DNA of 64,000 nucleotides, taken from Streptosporangiaceae bacterium (GTDB lineage: Bacteria; Actinomycetota; Actinomycetes; Streptosporangiales; Streptosporangiaceae). The translations under genes were made by a program, and so were the position numbers. The DNA lies in NCBI GenBank assembly GCA_025934375.1, contig JAICYD010000002.1, positions 62,001-126,000 on the forward strand. The letters run 5' to 3'. This document shows positions 51,950 to 61,629 of this stretch, one piece after another; positions within the stretch are counted from its first letter, which is position 1, and each line of letters begins with the position of its first letter. The notes beneath the pieces were generated by a model. It was not told where the DNA came from. It did no database searches and saw only the letters and a list, made by a program, of their open reading frames with translations.

Positions 51950-53647
51950 GTGTTTGAGACGCTATCGGATCGGCTGACTCAGGTCTTCTCATCGCTGCGC
52001 GGGAAGGGGCGGCTGTCCGCCGCCGACATTGACGCGACCGCGCGGGAGATCCGCATCGCCTTGCTGGAGGCAGACGTCGCGCTGCCCGTGGTGCGGCAGT
52101 TCATCGCAGCGATCAAGGAGCGGGCCAGCGGCGAGGAGGTCTCGGCCGCGCTGAACCCCGCCCAGCAGGTCATCAAGATCGTCCACGAGGAACTGGTCAC
52201 GATCCTCGGCGGCGAGGCCCGGCGGCTGCGGTTCAACAAGGTCCCGCCGACCGTGATCATGCTCGCGGGCCTGCAGGGCACCGGTAAGACCACGCTCGCC
52301 GGCAAGCTCGGGCTGTGGCTGAAGGAGCAGGGCAACACGCCCATGCTGGTGGCCGCCGACCTGCAGCGGCCGAACGCCGTCCAGCAGCTGCAGGTGATCG
52401 GCCAGCGGGCCGGGGTGCCGGTATTCGCGCCTTCCCCGGGCAATGGCGTCGGAGACCCGGTGGAGGTGGCGCGGGCCTCGGTAGACGAGGCGCGGCGTGC
52501 CCAGCACAACATGGTCATCATCGACACCGCCGGCCGCCTGGGCATCGACGCGGAGATGATGGCGCAGGCCCGGGCCATCCGCGACGCGGTCGACCCCGAC
52601 GAGGTCCTGTTCGTCGTCGACGCGATGATCGGCCAGGACGCGGTCGCGACCGCTCAGGCGTTCCTCGACGGCGTCGACTACGACGCGGTGGCGCTGACCA
52701 AGCTTGACGGCGACGCCCGCGGTGGCGCCGCGCTGTCGGTCGCCGCGCTGACCGGCAAGCCGATCATGTTCGCCTCCACTGGCGAGAAGCTGGCGGACTT
52801 CGACCAGTTCCACCCGGACCGGATGGCCACCCGGATCCTGGACATGGGTGACATCCTGACGCTGATCGAGAAGGCCGAGAAGGCGTTCGATCAGGACCAG
52901 GCCGAGGCGATGGCCTCCCGCATGATGACCGGCGAGGGCTTCACGCTGGAGGACTTCATCGAGCAGCTGGGCATGCTGCGCAAGCTCGGGCCGATCCAGA
53001 ACCTGCTCGGCATGATGCCCGGCGCGGCCAAGAACAAGGAGCTGCTGGCCCGGGTCAACGACAAGGACCTCGACCGTGCCGAGGCGATCGTCCGGTCGAT
53101 GACGCCCGAGGAGCGGCGCAACCCCAAGGTCATCAACGGATCCCGCCGCCTGCGCATCGCCAACGGGTCCGGGGTGACCGTCGGGCAGGTCAACGAGCTG
53201 GTCACCAACTTCTTCGAGGGCCAGCGGCAGATGAAGATGATGCTCGGCGGGGCGATACCGGGGATGCCCGCCCTGCCCGGCATGGGCCGTCGCGGCGGGT
53301 CCGCGCGGCAGGCGAAGTCGGCCAAGAACAAGCGCAGGCACCCCGGCGGTGACCCGCGCAAGGCGGCGATGGCCGGCCCGGCCGCCGGCGGCCCGGCGGA
53401 CCGCAACGGCGCCGCGGCCGAGCCCGCCGCTCCCAAGTCCATGGCGGAGCTGTCGGAGATGCTCCGCGAGGCGACCGAGGGCGGCGGTGGCCTGCCGGGT
53501 CTCGGCGGCCCGGGTAGCTTCCCCGGCCTGCGCGGCGGCCCCGGCGCCCTGCCCTCGCTGCCGCCCGGCGGCCCGGGCGCGGGCAACGTCCCCGCCGCCT
53601 TCGGCGGCAACAAGGGCGCCGGCAATAAGAAGAAGAAGCGGAAGTAG
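51950..53647 (+). CDS. ffh: Signal recognition particle protein Ffh
   Basis: Ffh (565 aa) binds signal peptides and 4.5S RNA. N domain MFETLSDRLTQVFSSLRGKG; GTPase motifs GLQGTGKTTLAGKLG, DTAGRLGIDAEMM, TKLDGDARGG and TGEKLADFDQFHP; methionine-rich M domain from about residue 330 (ASRMMTGEGFTLEDFIEQL, IQNLLGMMPG) with the RNA-binding RRLRIANGSGVTVGQVN. A Gly/Pro/Lys-rich tail of about 110 residues (LPGLGGPGSFPGLRG, ending KKKKRK) is typical of actinobacteria. Confidence 0.96.
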   Translation: MFETLSDRLTQVFSSLRGKGRLSAADIDATAREIRIALLEADVALPVVRQFIAAIKERASGEEVSAALNPAQQVIKIVHEELVTILGGEARRLRFNKVPPTVIMLAGLQGTGKTTLAGKLGLWLKEQGNTPMLVAADLQRPNAVQQLQVIGQRAGVPVFAPSPGNGVGDPVEVARASVDEARRAQHNMVIIDTAGRLGIDAEMMAQARAIRDAVDPDEVLFVVDAMIGQDAVATAQAFLDGVDYDAVALTKLDGDARGGAALSVAALTGKPIMFASTGEKLADFDQFHPDRMATRILDMGDILTLIEKAEKAFDQDQAEAMASRMMTGEGFTLEDFIEQLGMLRKLGPIQNLLGMMPGAAKNKELLARVNDKDLDRAEAIVRSMTPEERRNPKVINGSRRLRIANGSGVTVGQVNELVTNFFEGQRQMKMMLGGAIPGMPALPGMGRRGGSARQAKSAKNKRRHPGGDPRKAAMAGPAAGGPADRNGAAAEPAAPKSMAELSEMLREATEGGGGLPGLGGPGSFPGLRGGPGALPSLPPGGPGAGNVPAAFGGNKGAGNKKKKRK

Positions 53648-53687
53648 CCGCAACGAAACGTGCCCCCTGCCGCGTTGACACCCAGTC

Positions 53688-53705
53688 CCGCCGGATAGCC
53701 GGCGG
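53688..53705. terminator. Hairpin between ffh and the ligase gene
   Basis: CCGCCGG, ATAG, CCGGCGG: a 7-bp stem in the 64-base gap between two converging genes; probably a bidirectional terminator, although no T-run follows on either side. Confidence 0.5.
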
Positions 53706-53711
53706 ACCGGG

Positions 53712-55223
53712 TCAGTCAGCGGCGAGGGCGCGGACCGCGTCGATCGTGTCGGCCTCGGCGGCCGGCTTGTCCTCGCGGTAGCGGATGACCCGCGCGAAGC
53801 GCAGTGCCACGCCGCCGGGATAGCGCGGGCTGCGCTGCACGCCGTCGAACGCGATCTCCACGACGAGCTCGGGGCGGACGTAGACGGTCCAGTCGTCGCG
53901 GTGGTCCTCCAGCTCCTGCAGGCGCTGGGTCTGCCAGGTCAGCAGCTCGTCGGTCAGGCCCTTGAAAGTCTTGCCGAGCATCACCCAGCCGCCCGTCTCC
54001 GGATCGCGTGCGCCCAGGTGCAGGTTGGACAGCCAGCCCTGGCGGCGCCCGTGCCCCCACTCGACGGCGAGCACGACCAGGTCGAGCGTGTGCCGTGGCT
54101 TGACCTTGATCCACGCGGCCCCGCGCCGCCCGGCCGCGTAGGGAGCGTCCAGCGCCTTGACCACGACGCCCTCGTGCCCGTGCGCGATCGCGTCCGCGAA
54201 GAAGGCCGACGCCCGCCCGGCGTCACCGGTCACCAGCCGGGGCATGAGCATGTCCGGCGAAACGACCGCCGCCAGCCCCGCTCGCCGGTCCGCGTCCGCC
54301 CGGTCGAGCAGGTCGGTGCCGTTCAGGTGCAAGACGTCAAACAGGAACACCGACAGGGAAACCGCCGTGCCCGTCTCGGTCGCGGCGCGGGCCGCCGTGT
54401 CCTGGAAGGGGAGCGGCCGGCCGTCGGGCCGCAGCGCGATCAGCTCCCCGTCGAAGACGGCGCTGGCGGCCGGCAGCCGCCGCAGCGCCGCGACGACCTC
54501 CGGCAGCCGGGCGGTGATGTCATCCAGCGTCCGCGTGAACAGCCGCACCTCACCATCACTGATGTGCGCCTGGATCCGGATACCGTCCAGCTTCCACTCA
54601 ACGGCGGCTTCCCCGCCGATCTTGGCCAGCGCCTCCTCGATCGTGGGCTCGCTGGCGGCCAGCATGGGCTTCAGCGGATGGCCGACCTGCAGCCCGAACT
54701 CCGCCAGCGCGGCGCTGCCGCCGGCCAGCGCCGCCCGCGCGGCGCGCGGCAGTGACCCGCTCAGCATGACCGCGCGGCGGACCTCGGCGACGGGAACGCC
54801 GGACGCTTTCGCGACCGCGTCGGTCATCACGCCGTCCAGTGCCCCTTGCCGCAGTTCGCCCGACAGCAGCCGGACCAGGAAGTACTGCTCGTCCTCGGTG
54901 GCCGCGCCGAATAGCTCGGCGACCAGCCGCTTGCGCTCGGCGGCCGATCCCTTCCCGGCGACCGCGCCGATCACCGTGAACGCCGCGTCAACCTGCGCCA
55001 CCGTCAGCGACGCGGCCCCCGCCGGGGCCGGGGCGGCTCGCAGCGAGGCCCACCCGACCCCGATCTGCCGTTGCGGCAGCTCCCCGGACAGGTACGCCAC
55101 CACGATGGGCGCCTCATCCGGGTCCGCCGCCCCTAGCGCGGACGCCAGCGCGGCGACCTTCCCGAGCCGTGCGCTCGTCCCCGAGACCTCCCGCGACACC
55201 GACGCGACCTCAGCCAGCAGCAT
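53712..55223 (-). CDS. ATP-dependent DNA ligase (LigB/archaeal type)
   Basis: This 503-aa ligase has an N-terminal DNA-binding domain ([29 protein letters not shown]), the adenylation domain with the catalytic lysine motif [31 protein letters not shown] and [15 protein letters not shown], and the OB-fold C-terminal domain. Actinobacteria use the NAD-dependent LigA for replication; this type serves repair. ATG 55223 begins [13 protein letters not shown], matching family N termini; the upstream frame is not used. It lies divergent from the DUF2076 gene. It is part of a block inserted between ffh and rpsP relative to Streptomyces. Confidence 0.93.
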   Translation of the reverse strand: MLLAEVASVSREVSGTSARLGKVAALASALGAADPDEAPIVVAYLSGELPQRQIGVGWASLRAAPAPAGAASLTVAQVDAAFTVIGAVAGKGSAAERKRLVAELFGAATEDEQYFLVRLLSGELRQGALDGVMTDAVAKASGVPVAEVRRAVMLSGSLPRAARAALAGGSAALAEFGLQVGHPLKPMLAASEPTIEEALAKIGGEAAVEWKLDGIRIQAHISDGEVRLFTRTLDDITARLPEVVAALRRLPAASAVFDGELIALRPDGRPLPFQDTAARAATETGTAVSLSVFLFDVLHLNGTDLLDRADADRRAGLAAVVSPDMLMPRLVTGDAGRASAFFADAIAHGHEGVVVKALDAPYAAGRRGAAWIKVKPRHTLDLVVLAVEWGHGRRQGWLSNLHLGARDPETGGWVMLGKTFKGLTDELLTWQTQRLQELEDHRDDWTVYVRPELVVEIAFDGVQRSPRYPGGVALRFARVIRYREDKPAAEADTIDAVRALAAD

Positions 55224-55341
55224 CCCCCCATTGTGCCGTTGACACCGCGGCAGCGCGCGACCAGGCCAGAGGGCGGGCCGGGTTGGGTCGGGAGGGTCAG
55301 GCAGACCAGAGGGGACAGGCTGGCCGGGAGGCGCGTCGTCA

Positions 55342-55947
55342 ATGAACCAGCAGGACAAGCAAGCGATCGATGAGCTGTTCCAGTACCTGTACCGGACCGC
55401 GCAGCAGGCGGGGCCCCGGGACGCGGACGCCGAGGCGCTCATCCAGCGCTACCTCAAGCAGGCGCCGCCCGGGCTGACCTACCAGATGGCCCAGATGCTC
55501 GTGGCCCAGCAGGCGACGATCCGGCAGCTGCGCGCCCGGCTGCAAGCCGGCGGCGGCGCGCCCGCCGGGTTCGGGCAGGCCCGGGCCGGCTACGCGCAGT
55601 CGGGCTACGCCGGATACGGCCAGCCCGGCCAGTATCAGCCGGGCTACGGCTACCAGCAGCCCTACCAGGGCCGCGGTGGCGGTTTCCTGGCCGGCGCGGG
55701 CCAGTTGGCCCTCGGGATCGGCGGCGGCATCATCGGCGCGGAGATCCTGACCGACATCTTCAGCGGCGTCGGCGGCATGTTCGACGGCGACCGGGGCGAT
55801 GAGCGCGCCTATGAGGACGGCTACCAGCAGGGCTTCGCGGCCGGCGACGACTACGAGGACCGCGACGATTACCAGGACCCGGGCGGCTACGACGATGGCG
55901 GCGGCTACGACGATGGCGGCGGCGACTTCGGCGGCGGCGACTTCTGA
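55342..55947 (+). CDS. DUF2076 domain-containing protein
   Basis: This 201-aa protein has the DUF2076 N-terminal helical segment ([20 protein letters not shown], then [25 protein letters not shown] and a coiled helix [12 protein letters not shown]), a Gly/Tyr/Gln-rich spacer, one hydrophobic Gly-rich segment ([21 protein letters not shown], about residues 114-134), and a Tyr/Asp/Gly tail ending GGDFGGGDF. Function is unknown; the low-complexity tail suggests self-association or surface placement. It is divergent from the DNA ligase gene, with 118 bases between starts. Confidence 0.85.
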   Translation: MNQQDKQAIDELFQYLYRTAQQAGPRDADAEALIQRYLKQAPPGLTYQMAQMLVAQQATIRQLRARLQAGGGAPAGFGQARAGYAQSGYAGYGQPGQYQPGYGYQQPYQGRGGGFLAGAGQLALGIGGGIIGAEILTDIFSGVGGMFDGDRGDERAYEDGYQQGFAAGDDYEDRDDYQDPGGYDDGGGYDDGGGDFGGGDF

Positions 55948-55954
55948 GCAAGAA

Positions 55955-55987
55955 GCGCCGCCCTCACCGGGTCCGGGAGGGCGGCGC
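55955..55987. terminator. Bidirectional terminator between the DUF2076 gene and livM
   Basis: GCGCCGCCCTC (55955-55965) pairs perfectly with GAGGGCGGCGC (55977-55987) around an 11-base loop between converging genes. Confidence 0.75.
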
Positions 55988-56010
55988 GTCGCTCGGGTAA
56001 GTCCGGGTCG

Positions 56011-57078
56011 TCAGGGGGCCGGCCTGGCGACGGCCTTGCGGCCGCGGCGGTCGCCGGGGACCCAGAGGTAGTAGCCGACCGGGAACAGGCGCAGGGACAG
56101 CTTGTCGTCGAGCAGGCCCCAGATGCCCTTGCGGGAGAACAGCGTGACCGCGATGGCCACCAGCCCCAAGATGATCAGGTACCACACATCGTATTGCTGC
56201 AGGGCCTGCTGCAGCACCATGAAGATGATCGTCCCGATGATCGGGCCCTCGATGGTGCCGATGCCGCCGATGATCACCGCGAAGGCCATCTCCGCGGTCC
56301 ACTGGACGCTGAACACGCCGCCGGAGGTGCCCGGCACCACCTGGAGCTGCTCGATGGCCAGCACCCCGCCGGCCGCGCCGCAGCCGATCGCGGCCACGAC
56401 GAACACCAGCATCCGCGCGACCCACACGCGCGCGCCGGAACTGCTGGCGGCGATCTCGTCGTCGCGGATCGCCGTCAGCACCAGCCCCACGCGGGTGCGC
56501 AGCAGGAAGTACACCGCGGCCAGGGCCACCACTGACACGCTGAGGCCGGCCCAGTAGGTGTAAGCCGACAAGACCGTCGGGTCCCACCCGGACAAGCCCG
56601 GCAGCGGCAAGCCGGTGCCGCCGCCAATCGACTGGAACTGCTCGACGAACAGTGCCACCGCCGTCGCCAGCACCCAGGTCCCGATCGCGAAGTACCCGGT
56701 CCGCAGCCGGGAGACCAGCCACCATAGCGGCAGTGCGGCGACGCCCGCGCCCACGGCGCCCAGCGGCACCCCGATGAACGGCGACACCCCGTGCATCGCG
56801 AGGATCAGCACGAAGTACGCCCCGAGCCCGAGGAACGCCTGCTGGCCCACCGAGACCAGGCCGGCGTACCCGGCGAGCAGGTTCCACATCGAGGCCAGCG
56901 TCAAGATGATGAATCCCTGCACGAGGATGCCGGTGGTGCCGGCGTAGACCTCATAAGGCAAGATCGCGAACACCGCGACGACCACCAGCGCGCCGATCCC
57001 GGTCCACCACACGTTGCGCCGCGAGCGGGTGACGCGGATGTCGCCGCCAGCCGAAACGGCTGCCTCAGAAACGGTCAC
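56011..57078 (-). CDS. livM: Branched-chain-type ABC importer permease, LivM type
   Basis: The second membrane subunit of a HAAT-family importer (355 aa). It has about nine hydrophobic helices and the LivM signature LASMWNLLAGYAGLVSVGQQAFLGLGAY and RTRVGLVLTAIRDDEIAASSSG (the ATPase-docking loop), followed by VVPGTSGGVFSVQWTAEMAF. GTG 57078 overlaps the livH stop (GTGA). It is the last gene of the operon (lipoprotein-livG-livF-livH-livM). A bidirectional terminator follows. Confidence 0.92.
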   Translation of the reverse strand: MTVSEAAVSAGGDIRVTRSRRNVWWTGIGALVVVAVFAILPYEVYAGTTGILVQGFIILTLASMWNLLAGYAGLVSVGQQAFLGLGAYFVLILAMHGVSPFIGVPLGAVGAGVAALPLWWLVSRLRTGYFAIGTWVLATAVALFVEQFQSIGGGTGLPLPGLSGWDPTVLSAYTYWAGLSVSVVALAAVYFLLRTRVGLVLTAIRDDEIAASSSGARVWVARMLVFVVAAIGCGAAGGVLAIEQLQVVPGTSGGVFSVQWTAEMAFAVIIGGIGTIEGPIIGTIIFMVLQQALQQYDVWYLIILGLVAIAVTLFSRKGIWGLLDDKLSLRLFPVGYYLWVPGDRRGRKAVARPAP

Positions 57079-57950
57079 GACTGCGTCCTCCGCGCGGTCA
57101 GGCCCTGCGGCCGGAACACCAGCACGACAAGGAAGATGATGTACCCGGCCAGGGCCTCGTAGGAGATGTTGATCTGCCCGCCGACCTGCTGGGCGACGCC
57201 GAGCACGATGCCGCCCAGCAGCGTCCCCCACAGCGAGCCGAGGCCGCCGATCACCACCGCCGCGAACGCCCACAGCAAGATGGTGCTGTTCCCGTCGGTC
57301 GGGGAGAACTGGCCGGACATGCCGTAGGCCACGCCAGCCAGGCCCACGGTGCCGAAGGAGATCGCGGCCGCGATCCCGAAGACGTGCCGGGCGTTGATGC
57401 CCGACAGCAGCGCGGCGTCCCGGTCGTCGGCGACGGCCCGGATCATCCGGCCGTACCTGGACGCGGACAGGAAGTACTGCAGGGCCAACAGCACGAGGAT
57501 GGCTATCCCCAAGATGCCGACCGGGAGCCACCCGATCTGGATCTGCGAGCCGGCCGAGAAGGACGCGCTCAGCAGCGAGGAACCGGTGCCGATGCTGCGG
57601 CTGTTGGCGGAGAAGAAGCGCTGCAGCCCGTTCTCGATCACGATCGACAGGCCGAACGTGACGATGAGCGTCGCCAGCTCGCCCTTGTTCAGCGCCGCCT
57701 GGATGACACTGCGCTGCAGGGCGTAGCCGAGGGCCGCCATGAGCACGACCATGATCGGGATCGACCACAGGAACGGAACATGGGTGACCGCGATGACGCC
57801 AGTGGCGATGTAGGCGCCCACGATCGCGAGGTCACCGTGGGCGAGGTTGACCACCTTCATGATGCCGAACAGCAGCGACAGGCCGCACGCGAACAGGGCG
57901 TACAGGCCGCCGGTCAAGATCCCCTGGATGATGGCGTTGACCCAGGCCAT
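57075..57950 (-). CDS. livH: Branched-chain-type ABC importer permease, LivH type
   Basis: The first membrane subunit (291 aa), with about eight helices. Signatures are GILTGGLYALFACGLSLLFGIMKVVNLAHGD, RYGRMIRAVADDRDAALLSGIN (EAA-like loop) and VIGGLGSLWGTLLGGIVLGV. The ATG at 57950 overlaps the livF stop by one base (TAATG). Confidence 0.93.
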   Translation of the reverse strand: MAWVNAIIQGILTGGLYALFACGLSLLFGIMKVVNLAHGDLAIVGAYIATGVIAVTHVPFLWSIPIMVVLMAALGYALQRSVIQAALNKGELATLIVTFGLSIVIENGLQRFFSANSRSIGTGSSLLSASFSAGSQIQIGWLPVGILGIAILVLLALQYFLSASRYGRMIRAVADDRDAALLSGINARHVFGIAAAISFGTVGLAGVAYGMSGQFSPTDGNSTILLWAFAAVVIGGLGSLWGTLLGGIVLGVAQQVGGQINISYEALAGYIIFLVVLVFRPQGLTARRTQS

Positions 57951-58684
57951 TAGCGCGCCCCTCCAGCGTTGTGGCCAGCTAGCCCGAAGTACGCGGCCTC
58001 CACCTGCTCCGAGGTGAACTCCGACGGCCGGCCTTCTAGCGTCGTGCGCCCTTCGAGCAGGCACTGCATGTGCGAGGCGACCCGGCGAGCCTGGGCCACG
58101 TCCTGCTCCACGAGCAAGACCGTCACCCCGGAGGCGAGGATCCGCGGGAGCACGTCGTAGATGCGCTGCAGGATGAGGGGGGCCAGGCCCAGCGACACCT
58201 CATCGAGCAGCAGCACGCGCGGGTTGGCGACCAGCGCCCGGCCGATCGCGACCTGCTGCTGCTCACCGCCCGACATCTGCGCGGTCTTCTGCCCGCGGCG
58301 CTCCTTCATGAACGGGAACAGCTCCATCACCGCCGGGATATCCCAGGGGCCGCGCCGCGCGTAGGAGGCGCCGACCTTCAGGTTCTCCTCCAGGCTCAGC
58401 GACGGGAACAGCCGCCGCCCCTCGGGCACCATGGAGATCCCCGCCGTCGCGCGCTTTTCGGCCCGCAGCCGCGTGACGTTCGTTCCGTCGAGCAGCACCA
58501 AGCCACTGGTCGGATGGTGCAGGCCGGCGATCGTGCGCAGCAGCGTGGACTTGCCCGCGCCGTTGGCCCCGATGATGGCGTACACCTCACCGGGCCGGAC
58601 GCGCAGCGACACGTTGCTGACGGCCCGCAGCTGGCCGTGATGCACGGTCAGGTCGCGTACCTCGAGCAAAGGCGACTCGCTCAC
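57950..58684 (-). CDS. livF: Branched-chain-type ABC importer ATPase, LivF type
   Basis: A nucleotide-binding subunit (244 aa): Walker A GANGAGKST, VPEGRRLFPSLSLEENL (LivF marker), signature MSGGEQQQVAIGRAL, Walker B LLLDEVSLGLAPL and the H-loop region LLVEQD. The GTG at 58684 overlaps the livG stop (GTGA). Confidence 0.94.
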   Translation of the reverse strand: MSESPLLEVRDLTVHHGQLRAVSNVSLRVRPGEVYAIIGANGAGKSTLLRTIAGLHHPTSGLVLLDGTNVTRLRAEKRATAGISMVPEGRRLFPSLSLEENLKVGASYARRGPWDIPAVMELFPFMKERRGQKTAQMSGGEQQQVAIGRALVANPRVLLLDEVSLGLAPLILQRIYDVLPRILASGVTVLLVEQDVAQARRVASHMQCLLEGRTTLEGRPSEFTSEQVEAAYFGLAGHNAGGAR

Positions 58685-59514
58685 GAGCTCTCCCCGTCGG
58701 TTTTGAGCATGTCCGATATGATTGGCCCTTCATCGGACATGCCCCGGGGGGTACGGGGGGTCGTCCCCCCGGGAGATGACAGCGACTCGACCGCCGCGGT
58801 CTCGATGTCGCTGCCCAGGTAGACCTCGCGCACCTTCGGGTTGGCGAGGACCGCGGCGGGCTCGCCATCGCCGATGAAGGCGCCCCCGTACAGGCAGATG
58901 AGCCGGTCGACGAGCGCGGTGAGCGCCCGGACCACGTGCTCGATCCAGATCACCGCCGTGCCCTCGGCGTTGATCGCGCGGATGATCTCGATGAGCTGGG
59001 CGACCTCCGGGTCGGTCAGCCCGCCCGCCACCTCATCCAGCAGGAGCAAGGTCGGCCGGGTCGCCACCGCCCGGGCGATTTCCAGCCGCTTGCGCTGCAG
59101 CAGGCCGAGCCGGGAGGCGGGGAGGTTGGCCTCGCCCGTCATCCCGGTGCGCTCCAGCGCCTCAGCGGCCGCGGCGTAGCTGGCCTTGCGGCGCAGGCCG
59201 CCGCCCTGCTGGGCGGCGACCAGCACGTTCTCGAACACGGTCATGTCGATGAACGGCCGCGGCACCTGGTAGGTCCGGCCGATGCCAAGGCGGCAGCGGG
59301 CAGCGGAGTCCAGCTTGGTGACCGCCTTGCCGGCGAAAGAGACCTGACCGCTGTTGGGGGCGAGGTCGCCGGAGATGAGGCCGAACAGGCTGGTCTTGCC
59401 AACGCCGTTCGGCCCCACGATCCCGACCGTGTCCCCGGCGCCAACCGAGAACGACAGGTCTTCCGCGATGACGACCCGGCCAAACCGTTTCGTCACGTGG
59501 TCTAGCTGAAGCAA
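58681..59514 (-). CDS. livG: Branched-chain-type ABC importer ATPase, LivG type
   Basis: A nucleotide-binding subunit (277 aa): Walker A GPNGVGKTS, GIGRTYQVPRPFIDMTVFENV, a signature region LGLLQRKRLEIARAVATRP (the usual LSGG is replaced, as in many LivG proteins), Walker B LLLDEVAGGLTDPE, and the H-loop IWIEHV. The C terminus has an extra tail of about 35 residues (SLSSPGGTTPRTPRGMSDEG and on) from a G-run/C-run element and a 10-bp inverted repeat. The TTG start at 59514 has AAGG-like sequence upstream and lies 12 bases after the lipoprotein gene. Confidence 0.9.
   Translation of the reverse strand: MLQLDHVTKRFGRVVIAEDLSFSVGAGDTVGIVGPNGVGKTSLFGLISGDLAPNSGQVSFAGKAVTKLDSAARCRLGIGRTYQVPRPFIDMTVFENVLVAAQQGGGLRRKASYAAAAEALERTGMTGEANLPASRLGLLQRKRLEIARAVATRPTLLLLDEVAGGLTDPEVAQLIEIIRAINAEGTAVIWIEHVVRALTALVDRLICLYGGAFIGDGEPAAVLANPKVREVYLGSDIETAAVESLSSPGGTTPRTPRGMSDEGPIISDMLKTDGESS
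58708..58775. repeat. Inverted repeat plus G-run/C-run element, copy F, at the livG 3' end
   Basis: CATGTCCGAT (58708-58717) and ATCGGACATG (58732-58741) form a perfect 10-bp inverted repeat. It is followed by CCCCGGGGGGTACGGGGGG and CCCCCCGGG, whose complement strand resembles the psuG element copy. All of it lies within the coding end of livG. Confidence 0.6.
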
Positions 59515-59526
59515 GGAGTACTGCCT

Positions 59527-60951
59527 TTACTTGAAGGTTGGCAGAAGATCACCCGTGATCTTCGCGTTCGGGTTGAGCGTATTGTCCACTACGACCGCGT
59601 CCAGCGGATACTTGCTGCCCTTGACCTTCTGCCACTGGATGCCGACCGGCGGGGTGATGACCACGCCGGGGGCGGGGCTCTTGGACGACGTGAAGTCCAT
59701 CGGCCCGGCCACGGCGTCGGGGATCACCACGTTGTGCAGCGCGGCGGCCACCTCGGCCTTGTCGTGCGGGTTGTTCACCGAGGTGAAGGCCTTGTAGGCG
59801 ATCTCGAACAGCGTGTAGTTGCTGATGTTCTGGTTCGGCTGCTTGCCGCCCGACGCGTCGGTGTAGGCGGTGGCCAGCTCCTGGCAGGACTGCCCGGTGA
59901 AGGAGGAGTGCCACGGCAGCGACGGCGACCACCACGCGTCGGTCGCGACGTTCTCCACGAGGTTGCCCAGGGCGTAGGCGTCGTCGGGGAACAGCAGGAC
60001 CTTGGCGACGGTGGCCAGCTTGGGCTTGAAGCCCTGTTGCACGGACTGCTTCCACATGACCGCGAAGTCCGGCGGCAGCGGCACGTTGGTGAAGAAGTCC
60101 GCGCCCGAGGACTTGAACTGGCCGATCATCGAGGAGTAGTTCTGCAGCCCGTCGGTGTAGGCCGCCGACAGCTCGATGCTGTAGCCCTTGCTCTTGGCGA
60201 TGAGCGGGAATACGGCGCTGAACGCCTTGCCGTCGGAGTCGTTGGGGAACGCCGCCGCGACCTTGTGGTTGTTGCCGAGCTGCTTGCCGATCCGGTCCCA
60301 CATCGGGATGAACGCCTCGACCAGGTGCTCGGCGCCCAGGAAGTACATGACCGTGTACTTGGGCTTGAGGGTGGGCTTCTCCGGGTTGCCGCCCAGGTTG
60401 ACGTACCACGACTCCCACGGGACGTTCGAGCAGACCAGCGGGGTGCCCAGCGCCTCGGCCTGCGAGGCCACCGCGTTGACGGTCTCCGGGGTGGAGGACG
60501 CGAACAGCATGTCGACGTTGTCGCCCTGGATGGCCTGCTTGGCCAGGGTCCCGGCGTGGGTGACGCTGGACTGGCTGTCGTAGGACTTGATGTTGACGGT
60601 GTAGGTCTTGCCGCCGATCTTGAACCCGGTCTTGTACGGGCCCGCCTGCTGGACCTGCTGCAGCACCCAGTTGTCGGGGGCGCCGAACCCGGCCAGCCCG
60701 CCAGTCAGCGGGTGAATCCAGCCGATCGTGATCTCGCCGCCGCTCGCCGAGCCGCTGCTGCTGGCGCCGCCGCTGGCCGGGGAGCTGCTTGACGTGCTGC
60801 TGCTGGCACCCTTGAGGCCGGAGCTGCAGGCGTCCAGGAGGCTGGCGCCGCCCACGGCGGCCGCGCCGATGCCGGCCGCGCGCAAGAGGCCGCGCCGGGA
60901 GAAGTTGCTCGTCGGCGTGGGGGCACCGGACTGAGCAGTCTGGTCAGTCAT
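59527..60951 (-). CDS. Substrate-binding lipoprotein of the branched-chain-type importer
   Basis: A periplasmic-binding-protein type 1 lipoprotein (474 aa). The N terminus has a twin-arginine signal (SRRGLLRAAGIGAAAVGG) ending in a lipobox, LLDAC, so it is exported folded and lipid-anchored. A Ser/Ala/Gly linker follows. The mature domain starts ITIGWIHPLTGGLAGFGAPD. Branched-chain amino acids, urea, amides and aromatic compounds are all carried by this family; the binding-pocket sequence does not tell me which. AAGGAGAG lies upstream of the ATG. It is the first gene of the operon. Confidence 0.9.
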   Translation of the reverse strand: MTDQTAQSGAPTPTSNFSRRGLLRAAGIGAAAVGGASLLDACSSGLKGASSSTSSSSPASGGASSSGSASGGEITIGWIHPLTGGLAGFGAPDNWVLQQVQQAGPYKTGFKIGGKTYTVNIKSYDSQSSVTHAGTLAKQAIQGDNVDMLFASSTPETVNAVASQAEALGTPLVCSNVPWESWYVNLGGNPEKPTLKPKYTVMYFLGAEHLVEAFIPMWDRIGKQLGNNHKVAAAFPNDSDGKAFSAVFPLIAKSKGYSIELSAAYTDGLQNYSSMIGQFKSSGADFFTNVPLPPDFAVMWKQSVQQGFKPKLATVAKVLLFPDDAYALGNLVENVATDAWWSPSLPWHSSFTGQSCQELATAYTDASGGKQPNQNISNYTLFEIAYKAFTSVNNPHDKAEVAAALHNVVIPDAVAGPMDFTSSKSPAPGVVITPPVGIQWQKVKGSKYPLDAVVVDNTLNPNAKITGDLLPTFK

Positions 60952-61079
60952 GCTCTCGATCTCTCCTTATGAGGGGTCGCGCCGGGGGAGGCGCGGAACC
61001 GCTTCCAGGGATGGTCAGCCGAGTTGGCACAGGGAGCGACGCTAGGGGAGCGCGCGGTTCCCGGAGTCGAGCGTGCCCG

Positions 61080-61111
61080 AGGCTAACATCACTCCAATCC
61101 CTTAAGTAAGG
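61080..61111 (-). promoter_or_regulatory. Candidate promoter with overlapping inverted repeat for the Liv operon
   Basis: On the minus strand, TTACTT (61109-61104) and TAGCCT (61085-61080) are 18 bases apart. The palindrome CCTTA-AG-TAAGG at 61100-61111 covers the -35, which suggests a repressor site. The leader would be about 120 bases. Confidence 0.35.
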
Positions 61112-61629
61112 AACGTGGCTAGTTGCGGTGGCATGTAACTATCTGCGGGCCGTAGCGGCTACGGCGAGGAGTCCTGGGATCACGGAGATCGCTGGACGGG
61201 CGTTGTGGCTCAAGACAGCCGTCACTGGAGGTGACGACAGCCTGTGGGATGGGGCCTGACCTGCTGATACCTAATCTCTTCAGTCGCCGGAGACTGCTTC
61301 CGTTCGCTGTGCGCACGACTGTAACGATCATGCACAAAGGTGGCACAGCTGACCGCGCGGACACCACCCGAAGTGCGCGCGTGTTATGTAACTGTTTCAT
61401 GCTGTTCATGGTGGAGCGTGTTGGGTTGACGCAACGTAAGATTTCGCTGACAGGCGACCAGATGATTACCGCCAGTCCCGCCGTGTCTGGCACAATGGAT
61501 GGCCGAAGCCTGGCTGAGCGGCGCCCTCTTCTCGTCTGCCTTGCCGGGCCCCTTTGATCGGTCCGGCCGGCCTTCCCCCGCTGGCGGGTGCCCGACGCAC
61601 GTACCTACCTTTCAGGGAGTAACGCAGCC
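61112..61629. other. Gap upstream of rpsP
   Basis: No gene is convincing here; short frames on either strand have poor starts. The stretch is AT-richer than the coding DNA. TAAGAT (61437-61442) and TTGACG (61426-61431) are promoter-like but not correctly spaced for one another. Confidence 0.4.

Noticed and set aside
61119..61493. A 124-codon minus-strand frame upstream of the Liv operon
   Set aside because: No ribosome site or domain; it sits in an AT-richer regulatory gap.
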